Assembly: GCA_910583985.1 (NCBI GenBank)
Contig: CAJTYA010000016.1
Location: 1 to 62,776 of the forward strand
DNA from: an uncultured Alistipes sp.
GTDB taxonomy: Bacteria > Bacteroidota > Bacteroidia > Bacteroidales > Rikenellaceae
DNA: 62,776 bases
Direction of reading: 5' to 3'
Part shown: one piece after another, positions 25,799 to 34,784 of the stretch
How positions within the stretch are numbered: position 1 is the first letter of the stretch
Layout: the number at the start of each line of letters is the position of its first letter
The notes under the pieces: generated by a model
Told to the model about the DNA's origin: nothing
Databases searched by the model: none
The model's input: only the letters and a program-made list of their open reading frames with translations
Translations under genes and position numbers: made by a program

Positions 25799-28657
25799 AT
25801 GTCTCAAGATAAATTTATCGAACGCCACGTGGGGCCCGGCGAGGGCGACCTCGCGCAGATGCTTTCCGTCATAGGAACGAAGAGCGTGGACGAACTGATC
25901 GCTCAGGTCGTGCCCGCCGCCATCCGGCTCAAGAAGCCGCTCGCCCTTCCGCGGGAGGGGATGAGCGAACACGAATTCGCCGCCCGCATCCGGCAGATCG
26001 GACGGAAAAACAAACTGTACCGCAGCCTCATCGGCATGGGGTACTACGGTACGGCGACGCCGGCCGCCATCGTGCGCAACGTGTTCGAGAACCCCGCTTG
26101 GTATACGTCCTACACGCCCTATCAGGCCGAAATTTCGCAGGGACGTCTCGAAGCGCTGCTCAATTTCCAGACGGCCGTCGTTTCGATGACGGGCATGGAG
26201 GTGAGCAACTGCTCGCTGCTGGACGAAGCGACCGCCGCGGCCGAGGCCATGCTGATGATGTTCGCCCTGCGTTCGAGGGATGCGGTCCGCGAGGGTCGCA
26301 ACGTGCTGTTCGTCGACGAGAATATCTTCCCGCAGACGCTCGATCTGCTGCTGACGCGCAGCGAACCGTTCGGCATCGAAATCGTGACGGACGATTTCTC
26401 TTCCTATGCGTTCTCCGGACGGGAGTTCGGTGCGATCGTGCAATACCCCGCCGCGAACGGCGAGGTGCGCGATTACGACGATTTCGCCGCCGCCGCCCAC
26501 AGCCGCGGCGTGCTGGTGACGGCCGCCGCCGACATCCTCGCTCTGGCGCTGCTCGTGCCGCCCGGCGAGTGGGGCGCCGACATCGTCGTGGGTTCGACCC
26601 AGCGTTTCGGCATCCCGATGGGCTTCGGCGGTCCGCATGCCGCCTATCTGGCCACCAAGGACGCCTACAAGCGCCATATGCCGGGCCGCATCATCGGCGT
26701 CTCGGTCGACCGGCTGGGCAACAAGGCGCTGCGCATGGCGCTTCAGATGCGCGAACAGCACATCAAGCGCGAACGGGCGACGTCCAACATCTGTACGGCT
26801 CAGGCCTTGCTGGCCTCGATGGCCGGTTTCTTCGCCGTCTATCACGGTGCCGAAGGCATCCGCCGCATCGCGCTCAACGCCCACAGTCATGCCGTGGCCG
26901 TGGCCTCCGCATTGGAAAAACTGGGGTACGAACTGACGACCAAGAACTTCTTCGATACGATCGAGGTCGTCGCCGACGCGGAGAAAATCCGTGTGCTGGC
27001 GCTCGAACGGCAGATCAACTTCTATTATGCCGACGAAAGCCGGGTACGGATCGCCTTCGACGAACTCTCCTCGACGGACGAGGCGAACGCCGTGATCGGG
27101 ATTTTCGCCCGTGCGGCGGGCAAAAAGGCGCCCGTGCTCAAGAAGATCGACGAGCGGGACGACGACCTGCCCGCCAGCCTTCGGCGCCGCACGCCTTATC
27201 TAACCGAGTCCGTTTTCCGGAAATACCGCAGCGAGACCGATCTGATGCGCTACATCAAGAAGCTCGAACACCGCGACATTTCGCTGGCCGACAGCATGAT
27301 TTCGCTCGGCTCGTGTACGATGAAGCTCAATCCGGCCGTCACGATGATGCCGCTGAGCCTCTCGGAGTTCGCCGACATCCATCCGTTCGTTCCCGCCGAG
27401 CAGGCCGAGGGGTATATGGAGATGATCGACGAGCTGTCGTCCGATCTGGCCGTGATTACGGGATTCTCCGCCGTCTCGCTCCAGCCCAATTCGGGCGCCA
27501 CGGGCGAGTATTCGGGCCTTATGGTGATCCGGGCCTATTACCAGAGCCGCGGACAGGGGTACCGCAACGTCGCGCTGATCCCCGCTTCGGCGCACGGGAC
27601 CAATCCCGCTTCGGCCGCCATGGCCGGCATGAAGACGGTGACGGTGGCCTGCGACGAGCGCGGAAACATCGACATCGACGACCTGCGGGCCAAAGCCGAG
27701 CAGCATGCCAGCGAACTGTGCTGCATCATGGTGACCTATCCTTCGACGCACGGCGTCTTCGAGAGCCGCATCCGCGAGATCGTCGACATCGTCCACGACA
27801 ACGGCGGGCAGGTCTACATGGACGGCGCGAACATGAATGCGCAGGTGGGCCTCACCAATCCGGGGTACATCGGCGCCGACGTCTGCCACCTGAACTTGCA
27901 CAAGACGTTCGCCATACCGCACGGCGGCGGCGGGCCTGGCGTCGGGCCGATCTGCGTGGCCGCCCATCTGGCCGAGTTCCTGCCGGGGCATTCGGTCGTC
28001 CGCACGGGGGGCGCGAACGGCATCACTTCGGTGGCCGCCGCGCCGTTCGGCAGCGCGTCGATCCTGCCCATCACCTACGGATATATCAAGATGCTGGGCG
28101 AGAGCGGGCTGCGCCGCGCCACGGAGATGGCCATCGTGAACGCCAACTACATGGCCTCGGCCCTCAGGGGCGAATACGAGGTGGTCTATACCGGCGAGAC
28201 GGGACGCGTGGGACACGAGATGATTCTCGACCTGCGCCATTTCCGCAAGGAGTTCGGCGTGGAGTGCGCCGACATCGCCCGCCGCCTGATGGACTACGGT
28301 TTCCATGCGCCGACGCTCTCGTTCCCGGTGCACGAGACGCTGATGGTCGAACCGACCGAAAGCGAACCCAAGGCCGAGCTCGACCGCTTCATGCAGGCCC
28401 TCGTGCAGATCAAGCGCGAGTGCGAGGAAATCCGAGACGGGCAGGCCGATGCGGAGGACAACGTCGTCAAAATGGCTCCGCACACCGCCGGCGAAGCCTG
28501 CGCCGATGCGTGGTCGCATCCCTACGGTCGGGAGAAAGCCGTCTTCCCGCTCCGTTGGGTGCGGGAGAACAAGTTCTTCCCCTATGTGACGAAGATCGAC
28601 GGCGGGTACGGCGACCGGAACCTCTGCTGCACCTGCGGCAGCCTGTCCGAGGAGTAG
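25799..28657 (+). CDS. gcvP: glycine dehydrogenase (aminomethyl-transferring), P protein
   Basis: 952 residues, the full-length fused P1-P2 form. It decarboxylates glycine with pyridoxal phosphate and passes the aminomethyl group to the lipoyl arm of GcvH. The PLP-binding Lys is K702 in NLHKTFAIPHGGGGPG. N-terminal FIERHVGPGEGDLAQML and MGYYGTATPAAIVRNVFENP, plus SLGSCTMKLNP, are family hallmarks. gcvT and gcvH are not in the window, so the cleavage system is dispersed in this genome. Confidence 0.95.
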   Translation: MSQDKFIERHVGPGEGDLAQMLSVIGTKSVDELIAQVVPAAIRLKKPLALPREGMSEHEFAARIRQIGRKNKLYRSLIGMGYYGTATPAAIVRNVFENPAWYTSYTPYQAEISQGRLEALLNFQTAVVSMTGMEVSNCSLLDEATAAAEAMLMMFALRSRDAVREGRNVLFVDENIFPQTLDLLLTRSEPFGIEIVTDDFSSYAFSGREFGAIVQYPAANGEVRDYDDFAAAAHSRGVLVTAAADILALALLVPPGEWGADIVVGSTQRFGIPMGFGGPHAAYLATKDAYKRHMPGRIIGVSVDRLGNKALRMALQMREQHIKRERATSNICTAQALLASMAGFFAVYHGAEGIRRIALNAHSHAVAVASALEKLGYELTTKNFFDTIEVVADAEKIRVLALERQINFYYADESRVRIAFDELSSTDEANAVIGIFARAAGKKAPVLKKIDERDDDLPASLRRRTPYLTESVFRKYRSETDLMRYIKKLEHRDISLADSMISLGSCTMKLNPAVTMMPLSLSEFADIHPFVPAEQAEGYMEMIDELSSDLAVITGFSAVSLQPNSGATGEYSGLMVIRAYYQSRGQGYRNVALIPASAHGTNPASAAMAGMKTVTVACDERGNIDIDDLRAKAEQHASELCCIMVTYPSTHGVFESRIREIVDIVHDNGGQVYMDGANMNAQVGLTNPGYIGADVCHLNLHKTFAIPHGGGGPGVGPICVAAHLAEFLPGHSVVRTGGANGITSVAAAPFGSASILPITYGYIKMLGESGLRRATEMAIVNANYMASALRGEYEVVYTGETGRVGHEMILDLRHFRKEFGVECADIARRLMDYGFHAPTLSFPVHETLMVEPTESEPKAELDRFMQALVQIKRECEEIRDGQADAEDNVVKMAPHTAGEACADAWSHPYGREKAVFPLRWVRENKFFPYVTKIDGGYGDRNLCCTCGSLSEE

Positions 28658-28816
28658 CGTCCTGCGGCTCCGGCATCGTGTGCCGGGCGGTCCGAAGGGC
28701 GTCCGACATGTGGCAGCGTTTCTCTTCCGAGGGAGCTGGGTGCGGGTCCGGCCGGGTTTTTGCGCCGGAAGAGACGTTCGCCGCGGTCGGGGACGGGAAA
28801 TGAAGCGAAGATTGAT

Positions 28817-28824
28817 TACTTTTG
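28817..28824 (+). promoter_or_regulatory. slyD promoter
   Basis: TACTTTTG fits TAnnTTTG and lies 55 nt before the ATG. Confidence 0.5.
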
Positions 28825-28879
28825 TCCGTCCGGGTTTTTACAGGCCGGTTTCGAAGGAACAATTTATATTCGATAGATC

Positions 28880-29449
28880 ATGAAAATAGGAGAAAAGACA
28901 TTCGTAGCCCTGAGCTACGAACTGAAAGTGGACGGCGAGACCGTCGAAACGGTAACGGCCGAACGCCCGCTGCAATTCGTATACGGCGCAGGGTTGATGC
29001 TGCCTGCGTTCGAAGCGCGGCTCGAAGGCAAACAGGCGGGCGACGAGTTCGCCTTCCGGCTCGAAGCTCAGGAGGCTTACGGCGAGATGACGCCCGACGC
29101 CGTCGTGGAACTTCCCAAGGAGGTCTTCATGATCGACGGCAAGATCGAGGACGGTCTGCTGGAGGTGGGCAACCAGCTCCCCATGAGCGACAATCAGGGC
29201 AACCGGCTGGTCGGTGTCGTCAAAGAGGTCAAAGACGCTTCCGTGACGATGGACTTCAACCATCCGATGGCCGGCAAGGCGCTCGACTTCACGGGTAAGA
29301 TCGTCGAAGTGCGCGAGGCCACGCCTGCGGACATGATGATGGGCCACCATGCCGGCGGTTGCGGCTGCGACTGCGGTTGCGGCGAAGGAGGCGACTGCGG
29401 CGGAGGCTGCGACGATCACGGACACGGCGGCTGCGGTTGCGGCTGCTGA
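28880..29449 (+). CDS. slyD: FKBP-type peptidyl-prolyl isomerase SlyD
   Basis: 189 residues. The FKBP fold spans about 1-70 and 120-150, split by the insert-in-flap chaperone domain (about 70-120; AYGEMTPDAVVELPKEVFMI, VGNQLPMSDNQGN). After residue 150 comes a Gly/Cys/His-rich metal-binding tail (GHHAGGCGCDCGC and so on) as in E. coli SlyD, which hands nickel to hydrogenase maturation. Role: folding catalyst and metal buffer in the cytoplasm. Single-gene unit with a terminator just after the stop. Confidence 0.92.
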   Translation: MKIGEKTFVALSYELKVDGETVETVTAERPLQFVYGAGLMLPAFEARLEGKQAGDEFAFRLEAQEAYGEMTPDAVVELPKEVFMIDGKIEDGLLEVGNQLPMSDNQGNRLVGVVKEVKDASVTMDFNHPMAGKALDFTGKIVEVREATPADMMMGHHAGGCGCDCGCGEGGDCGGGCDDHGHGGCGCGC

Positions 29450-29460
29450 CGGGACGGAAA

Positions 29461-29512
29461 CGACAGCGGCGGCGGACACGGTTCGGATCGTGCCCGCCGC
29501 CGTCGTTTTCTC
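29461..29512 (+). terminator. slyD terminator
   Basis: A GC-rich stem (AACGAC-GCGGCGGCGG with CCGCCGCCG-TCGTT, one bulged A) ending in TTTT, about 10 nt after the slyD stop. Confidence 0.65.
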
Positions 29513-30840
29513 CGGAAGACGATTCCGGCGCTTCGGCGAATAGGACGACGGGTGGCGGGTGTTTCGAATGCGGTGTTCGTCCTTGCTCGTTCGCCCGGAC
29601 AACCGACTTGAAATGAAAAGATGCCACGCAGGATTCTCCGATTCCTTCTTCTTTCGGGTATTTACGATTGACAATGAAATGTTTAGGTGATATGCCGGCG
29701 TTTCAGCCCGTCATTTTCGGGTTTCGGTCTTTTGCGACCGCGGAACGTGTGTCGGGATTGCCCTCCGGTCTTCGCGGGGCGCTTCGGGGGGCGGCCGAAT
29801 AGCCCGGCTGCATGTTTTTTTCGGTACGTCGGATGTGCAGTAGCGTTTCGTTTTTTCCGCCCTGTCCGTTTTGGGGGATTGCTTCGGGCGCGGTTCTCCG
29901 CGCCGGGTTCGTGTAGGGGCAGCCGGGCGGATCGTAAGACGGGCGCCGGTGCGACGTGGGTTTCTCGTTCGGCAAGGCGAAACGCACCTCCTGAATGGAG
30001 CGTCCGAGGGAAAGACGCAAGCAAATGCTTCCGCCGGATTTTCCTGTTTTGCCCGTGCGAGGTGCTGCCGAATCGTTCCCTCTCGCCACAAAGGTCGGAC
30101 CGGGCTACGATAGCAGGTCGCATCCGGGCATGAGGTTGGAGGTGGGGATCTCCGTCTGCGGGCAAGACGAAAGAGTAGGGCGGGACTTTCGTTGGCAGTA
30201 AGGGTCGAAAGGCGGAGAGGGAATCCTTCCGATGGATTTTTTATTTCCGGTTTTTGCGTCCAAGGTGTTGTGCCCTGTCGGATCGTCGTTCAGTCGTGGT
30301 CTGCGACAGCGGGAGGATGCACATCGGGAAACGGACGTGCGGATGATCGGGCGAAACCGAGGTCCGGTATCGGCCGGCAACGCGAAAGAGGGAAGGCGGC
30401 CGAGCGGTGTATACCTTGCCGCACGGGTACGGACTCTGCGAAAAAATTGCGGAACGTTTCGCGGCCGGCGGATTCGTGCATGTCCGAAGATCGGGGTTCC
30501 TGCCGCAGACGGGACAACGGACAGGAACGGATGAAGCGTTTGTCTGCGACGGATTTTATCGGTTTTGCAATGATTTTCGATGGCTTTTGTGTCTGGAATC
30601 AGCCATATAAGAAAACAAGGTGCAAATATCCCTTAGGGAGAAAAGGGAGTGAACAAGCTGCTTCGAGAGTGTAAACGGATGAGAAATGGTGTGTGCGGAA
30701 TGAAAGATTTAACGGAAACCGAACACTTGACAAATGTTTTTATCATTTGGCGATAACACTTGAATGGAGAAAGAAACCGCAAATAACAGTGCCGTTGCGT
30801 CTTTTTCTCGTGAAAGGCTCCTGAATCTCACTGTTTTTTG
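29513..30840. other. 1.3-kb gene-free region
   Basis: All open frames here lack family similarity and have shadow-like composition. Base composition is GC-rich up to about 30.56 kb and then drops toward the SMR gene. A 6-bp inverted repeat CAAATG-CATTTG lies near 30730-30755. Nothing else is recognisable. Confidence 0.4.
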
Positions 30841-30848
30841 TAATTTTG
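30841..30848 (+). promoter_or_regulatory. promoter of the SMR/nim unit
   Basis: TAATTTTG, exact TAnnTTTG match, 62 nt before the ATG. The leader shows no recognisable guanidine riboswitch. Confidence 0.5.
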
Positions 30849-30909
30849 TATCGCCTTAGAAGGAGTCGCCGAGAATTCTTGCAGCCCTCGAACAGGTTCG
30901 GATTCAGTT

Positions 30910-31233
30910 ATGAATTGGATCATTCTGATTGTCGCCGGCTTCTGCGAGGTCGGTTTCACTTACTGCCTCGGACGGGCAAAATCCGTTGAAGGTCTCCCTT
31001 GGTGGGGATGGATGACCGGATTCCTTATGTTTACAATCATAAGTATGGGATTGTTGGCCAAAGCCACACAAAGTCTGCCGATAGGTACTGCCTATGCCGT
31101 ATGGACCGGTATCGGGGCTGTCGGAACGGTTTTGGTAGGAATACTCTTTTTCCATGAACCGGCAACTTTTTGGCGTTTGTTTTTCATTTTCACGCTGATC
31201 TCATCCATTATCGGACTTAAAATTGTATCGTAA
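30910..31233 (+). CDS. SMR-family exporter, Gdx/SugE-like
   Basis: 107 residues and four membrane helices. The essential Glu is E13 (AGFCEVGF). TAYAVWTGIGAVGTVLVGI is the signature of the Gdx (SugE) branch, whose members export guanidinium; a broader quaternary-ammonium role is possible. It works as an antiparallel dimer exchanging substrate for protons. GC content and codon use are lower than in the neighbours, and it is followed 18 nt later by a Nim-like gene. This suggests both arrived together from a lower-GC Bacteroidales donor. Confidence 0.88.
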   Translation: MNWIILIVAGFCEVGFTYCLGRAKSVEGLPWWGWMTGFLMFTIISMGLLAKATQSLPIGTAYAVWTGIGAVGTVLVGILFFHEPATFWRLFFIFTLISSIIGLKIVS

Positions 31234-31251
31234 GCAAAGGAATTTCGTAAA

Positions 31252-31725
31252 ATGCGGCGTTTTCGCCAACAACTCTCGAAATCGGAATGTGATGCCGTAT
31301 TGTCGATGGCGACTTCCGGCACACTTGCTTTACTCGATGATAACGGCTATCCGTATGCCGTCCCTATAGGTTATGTATATGCCGACGGCAAGCTGTATTT
31401 TCATAGTGCCAAAACGGGACATAAGGTGGATGCCATAAGACAGCATGACAAAGCTTCATTCTGTGTCATAGCCGCCGATGATGTCCGTCCGTCTGAGTTT
31501 ACCACCTATTTCCGAAGCGTCGTTGCCTTTGGGAAAATTCAAATCATCGGATCGGAGAGCGAAAGGATGTATGCGGCATCCTTGTTGGGTGCCCGATACA
31601 ATCCCGGCGATGATGCAGGATGACAAAAAGAGTTGGAAAAAGGACTGTCGCATATGCTTGTTCTCCGGCTTGATATTGAACGCTTGACAGGCAAAGAAGC
31701 TATTGAGCTTGTGAGAAAGAAATGA
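31252..31725 (+). pseudogene. NimA-like pyridoxamine 5'-phosphate oxidase-family gene with in-frame TGA
   Basis: The first 123 codons read as a PNPOx-like flavin protein of the nitroimidazole-resistance (Nim) group: MATSGTLALLDDNGYPYAVP, IGYVYADGKLYFHSAKTGHK, VAFGKIQIIGSESERMY and LLGARYNPGDDAG. Codon 124 (31621-31623) is TGA. The same frame then continues QKELEKGLSHMLVLRLDIER and LTGKEAIELVRKK, the expected family C-terminus, ending at TGA 31723-31725. So a single nonsense change truncates a 157-codon gene. The N-terminal 123 residues may still fold. Second gene of the low-GC pair with the SMR exporter. Confidence 0.8.
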
Positions 31726-32166
31726 ACGGCGAGTTTAATAAAAGGCAACATGAGTTGTCAAGGAAGCGTGTACCGTAACTACTGCACGGCGGGGGAATGA
31801 AGCCATCGAATAGGCGGGATTTCCCGTCTTTTTTCTTTTTTGCGTTCTGTCGGGTGTCCGGTTCGGCGATTGCGGGTCTGCTTCCCATTCCGGATATTCG
31901 GACCCGGCACCGGTTCGGCGGTCCGAAAGGTTTCGCGAGGCGGTTCCGGTCGCCTGTTCCGTGTCTTTCGATTCCGAAGAGGGAATTGCGGCATGCTCTC
32001 CCCCCGGCTGCTTTAGGACGAAGTTCCGGTCCGATCGACTGTTCGTCCTTACAAGCCGTTTGCGCAGTCGTCGCCCGTGTCGCTCCTCTTGTCGGGGGGC
32101 GTGCGATTCGTCCGTTTTTTCCGTCCGTTCGGACGGCGGTGCGTGGCGGCGGTTTGCGGAAAACGA
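31726..32166. other. gene-free stretch after the low-GC pair
   Basis: No gene seen. GC content returns to the genomic level within about 100 bp. Confidence 0.35.
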
Positions 32167-32206
32167 GAACGCGGGACGCTTTCCCGTTCGAAAGCGTCCC
32201 GCGTTC
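32167..32206 (-). terminator. terminator of the GH20 gene
   Basis: GAACGCGGGACGCTTT (32167-32182) pairs perfectly with 32191-32206, a 16-bp stem 29 nt past the GH20 stop. The flank on the minus strand is only moderately T-rich. Confidence 0.65.
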
Positions 32207-32234
32207 CGTTCTTCGTTCCGGAGCCGGAGGGCGA

Positions 32235-33833
32235 TCAATATTGGTCCAGCTGCGTTTTGAGATAGCCTTTTTCTTTCCAGATGTTTTCGATGCGCTTGAA
32301 CCGGTTGCGGAAGTCGCTGTACGTCTTTTTGTCCGGTGCCGTCCATCCGCATTCGGCATGGGCCGCGATGCGCGGATAGACCTGATAATACAGCCGTTCG
32401 GCTCCGGGCACGAATTCGCACCACATCTGGCAGCCCGAACCCAGAATCTTGGCTTTGTCCGCTTCGGCCAGTCCGTCGGGAATCGGGTTGAACGAGTAGA
32501 TCTTTTCGAGCGGCGTCACTTCATAAGGGTAGTCGAGGTAGGTGAAGAAGCGGTTCGAGTTCACCACGTCGTAGCCTTTCTCGATGGCCTTGTTCACCAG
32601 TGCGATGTCGCCGTCCCAGAACTGCACGATCGTACCGGGGGCCAGCTTCTCGGACTGGCTCGCCTGTACGTGCGCTTCTCCGCGCACGTTGTCGCCCGTG
32701 ATTTCGTTCCAGCCGATCATCTGGCAGCCTTTCGAGGCCAGATAGTTCGACATGCGGTTGATGGCCCACACCTGCAGGTCGGAGCAGGTGGGCAGGCCGT
32801 TGGCTTGCATGAATGCCTGCACTTCGGGCGAGTTCTGCCAGTGCGTGTAATTGGCCTCGTCGCCGCCGATGTGGACGATCTTCGAGGGGAACAGTGCGAT
32901 CACCTCGTCGAGCACGTCGTGCAGGAAGGCTTCCACTTGCGGATCGGTTACGTTGTAGAGGTCGCCCAATACGGCTTTGCCCTCCCGTGCGCTCGTCGTG
33001 CCGATCCACGGATAGGCATGGATCGAGGCCGAGGCGTGGCCCGGCACCTCGATTTCGGGAATGATGCGGATGCCGCGTCGGTCGGCGTAACGGATGATTT
33101 CGCGAATCTCGTCCTGCGTGTAGTAGGCCCGTTCGGGGTGGAACGCATCCCATTCCTCCGGTGTCGCGTCCATGTGGTCGAAGTCGCGTTTCGATCCCTT
33201 CGCCGTCAGGTCGGGATATTTTTCGATCTCGATCCGCCAGCCCGGATCGTCCACCAGATGCCAGTGGAACGTGTTCATTTTCAGACGAGCCATTTCGTCG
33301 AGCAGGTCCTTGACGGTCTGCATGCCGTGGAAGTGGCGGCTTTCGTCGAGCATGAAGGCCCGCCACGGGAAAGCCGGCGCGTCGGTGATGACGCAGCCCG
33401 GAAGCGACAGCGCTCCGTTCACCTCTTCGGGCAACTGACACAGCGTTTGGATGGCGTAGTGCAACCCGGCCTTTGCGTCGGCCGTCGCCACGATCTGCTT
33501 CTTGCTGTCGGGCGACATGACGGCCAGCCGGTAGGCCTCATCGTTGTTGTTGAGCGGTACGTCGTTGATACGGAGCACGATCTTGGCCTTTTTCGCTTTG
33601 GCGACATAGACCGGGTCGATGCCCGCTTCGCGCAGCAGTCCGCTCACGTATTCTTCGTCGAGTCCGGACCGCTCGTCCAGAAAGACCGGCGTCTGGCCGG
33701 TCAGCACGGCGGCGGTGGGGAAGGCGATGATCTTGGCCGGCTTGGGGACGACGGCTATTTTCGCGTTTTGTCCCGTCAGGGTGCCTGCGCCGAGCAGTGC
33801 AGCGGCCAGCAGGCCGCAAATCAAATTTTTCAT
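32235..33833 (-). CDS. beta-N-acetylhexosaminidase, glycoside hydrolase family 20
   Basis: 532 residues. Signal peptide MKNLICGLLAAALLGAGTLT. A GH20b-type N-terminal domain (about 25-150) precedes the catalytic barrel, which starts FPWRAFMLDESRHFHGMQTV. HWHLVDDPGWRIEI and the catalytic pair D325-E326 in HIGGDEANYTHW are intact. It removes terminal GlcNAc or GalNAc from glycans by substrate-assisted catalysis in the periplasm or at the surface. The chosen ATG begins the signal peptide; the upstream in-frame stretch is not hydrophobic. Monocistronic. Confidence 0.92.
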   Translation of the reverse strand: MKNLICGLLAAALLGAGTLTGQNAKIAVVPKPAKIIAFPTAAVLTGQTPVFLDERSGLDEEYVSGLLREAGIDPVYVAKAKKAKIVLRINDVPLNNNDEAYRLAVMSPDSKKQIVATADAKAGLHYAIQTLCQLPEEVNGALSLPGCVITDAPAFPWRAFMLDESRHFHGMQTVKDLLDEMARLKMNTFHWHLVDDPGWRIEIEKYPDLTAKGSKRDFDHMDATPEEWDAFHPERAYYTQDEIREIIRYADRRGIRIIPEIEVPGHASASIHAYPWIGTTSAREGKAVLGDLYNVTDPQVEAFLHDVLDEVIALFPSKIVHIGGDEANYTHWQNSPEVQAFMQANGLPTCSDLQVWAINRMSNYLASKGCQMIGWNEITGDNVRGEAHVQASQSEKLAPGTIVQFWDGDIALVNKAIEKGYDVVNSNRFFTYLDYPYEVTPLEKIYSFNPIPDGLAEADKAKILGSGCQMWCEFVPGAERLYYQVYPRIAAHAECGWTAPDKKTYSDFRNRFKRIENIWKEKGYLKTQLDQY

Positions 33834-34069
33834 AGGATCAATCGGGTTATCGGTTCGTTTCGGTTCATTGTGCGGGCTCCGTCCGCCGGAGTCTCTTTCC
33901 GGTTTCGGCGGCGTGCGTTCGGAAGAGCGTCCGCTCGCTTCGGAGGTTTTCGCCGCCATCCGGATTTCGGATCGCGCGGATCGTCGTGCCGTCCTCCGGC
34001 TTCGTTCTCCGTGCGAATACAAGACGACGGACCGGTTCGCGCCGGTCCGTCGTCGGAGCCTTTCCGGGC

Positions 34070-34495
34070 CTATTCGATGACGACGAGCACGTCGCCTTCG
34101 AGTACGGAATCGCCCGTGGAAACTTTGATTTCCTTGACGGTTCCCGCCTTGTCGGAGTCGATGTTGTTTTCCATCTTCATCGCTTCGAGGATCATTAGCC
34201 GCTGTCCCGGCTGGACCGTGTCGCCCACGGCCACCTGAATGTCGAGCACTACGCCCGGCAGCGGGCTTTTGACGGCTCCGCCGCCCGCGGCAGCGGGAGC
34301 CGGGGCCGAAACGGGGGCCGGAGCTGCCGACGCGGCGGGTTTCGGCGCTGCGGCGGGTGCGGAAGCCGCGGTTGGTCCGCCGACGGCTACCGTGTAGCTG
34401 CGGCCGTTCACGCTGACCGAAGCGTTCTGTCCGTCGAGGCTGTCGATGGAGACTTCGTATTCGTTTCCGTTGATTTTCAGTTTATATTCTTTCAT
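34070..34495 (-). CDS. biotin carboxyl carrier protein of a decarboxylase/carboxylase
   Basis: 141 residues. An N-terminal 40-residue stretch, an Ala/Pro-rich flexible linker (about 41-70), then a biotinyl domain with the attachment Lys K107 in EAMKM. It carries CO2 on biotin between the carboxyltransferase and its partner. Last gene of the minus operon mce, carboxyltransferase, OadG-like, BCCP, so it belongs to methylmalonyl-CoA decarboxylase or propionyl-CoA carboxylase. The sodium-pump beta subunit (OadB) that usually follows in Bacteroides is not here. Confidence 0.88.
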   Translation of the reverse strand: MKEYKLKINGNEYEVSIDSLDGQNASVSVNGRSYTVAVGGPTAASAPAAAPKPAASAAPAPVSAPAPAAAGGGAVKSPLPGVVLDIQVAVGDTVQPGQRLMILEAMKMENNIDSDKAGTVKEIKVSTGDSVLEGDVLVVIE

Positions 34496-34553
34496 GATGT
34501 AATCGGTCTTTTTGGTTTCGATTCGGTTCGGGAGAGGAGCCTTTCCCGTGGGC

Positions 34554-34784
34554 CTACCATCGGCGGTTGCGTTGCGGCAGCGGCGTCATTCCGTAGCTCT
34601 TGCAGCTCCATGCCGAGGCCGCTCCGTTGCGCCGCACGGCGCCGGAGGCGAAAGCCCGCGGCGTGCGCTCGCTGCGGTACAGTTCCAGCGCCACGGCGAT
34701 GGCGGCCGCGATTTCGTCTTCGGGAGACGAGGCCGGCGCGGCGTTTTTCGGCCCGAACAGCCTGCTGAAAAATCCCTTCATCAT
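34554..34784 (-). CDS. OadG-like small subunit without membrane anchor
   Basis: 76 residues. The stretch DEIAAAIAVALELYRSER and the terminal SAWSCKSYGM match the cytosolic end of oxaloacetate/methylmalonyl-CoA decarboxylase gamma-type subunits in Bacteroidetes, where the usual N-terminal membrane helix is replaced by MMKGFFSRLFGP. The ATG overlaps the carboxyltransferase stop by one base, and a second ATG follows at once. It may bridge carboxyltransferase and biotin carrier. Moderately sure of the family. Confidence 0.65.
   Translation of the reverse strand: MMKGFFSRLFGPKNAAPASSPEDEIAAAIAVALELYRSERTPRAFASGAVRRNGAASAWSCKSYGMTPLPQRNRRW

Noticed and set aside
30600..30909. guanidine riboswitch upstream of the Gdx-like exporter
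   Set aside because: None of the conserved guanidine-I, II or III motif sequences could be recognised; only a promoter is seen.
31621..31623. selenocysteine codon in the Nim-like gene
   Set aside because: The family has no Cys or Sec at this place and no hairpin of SECIS type stands out just after the TGA; a nonsense change is simpler.
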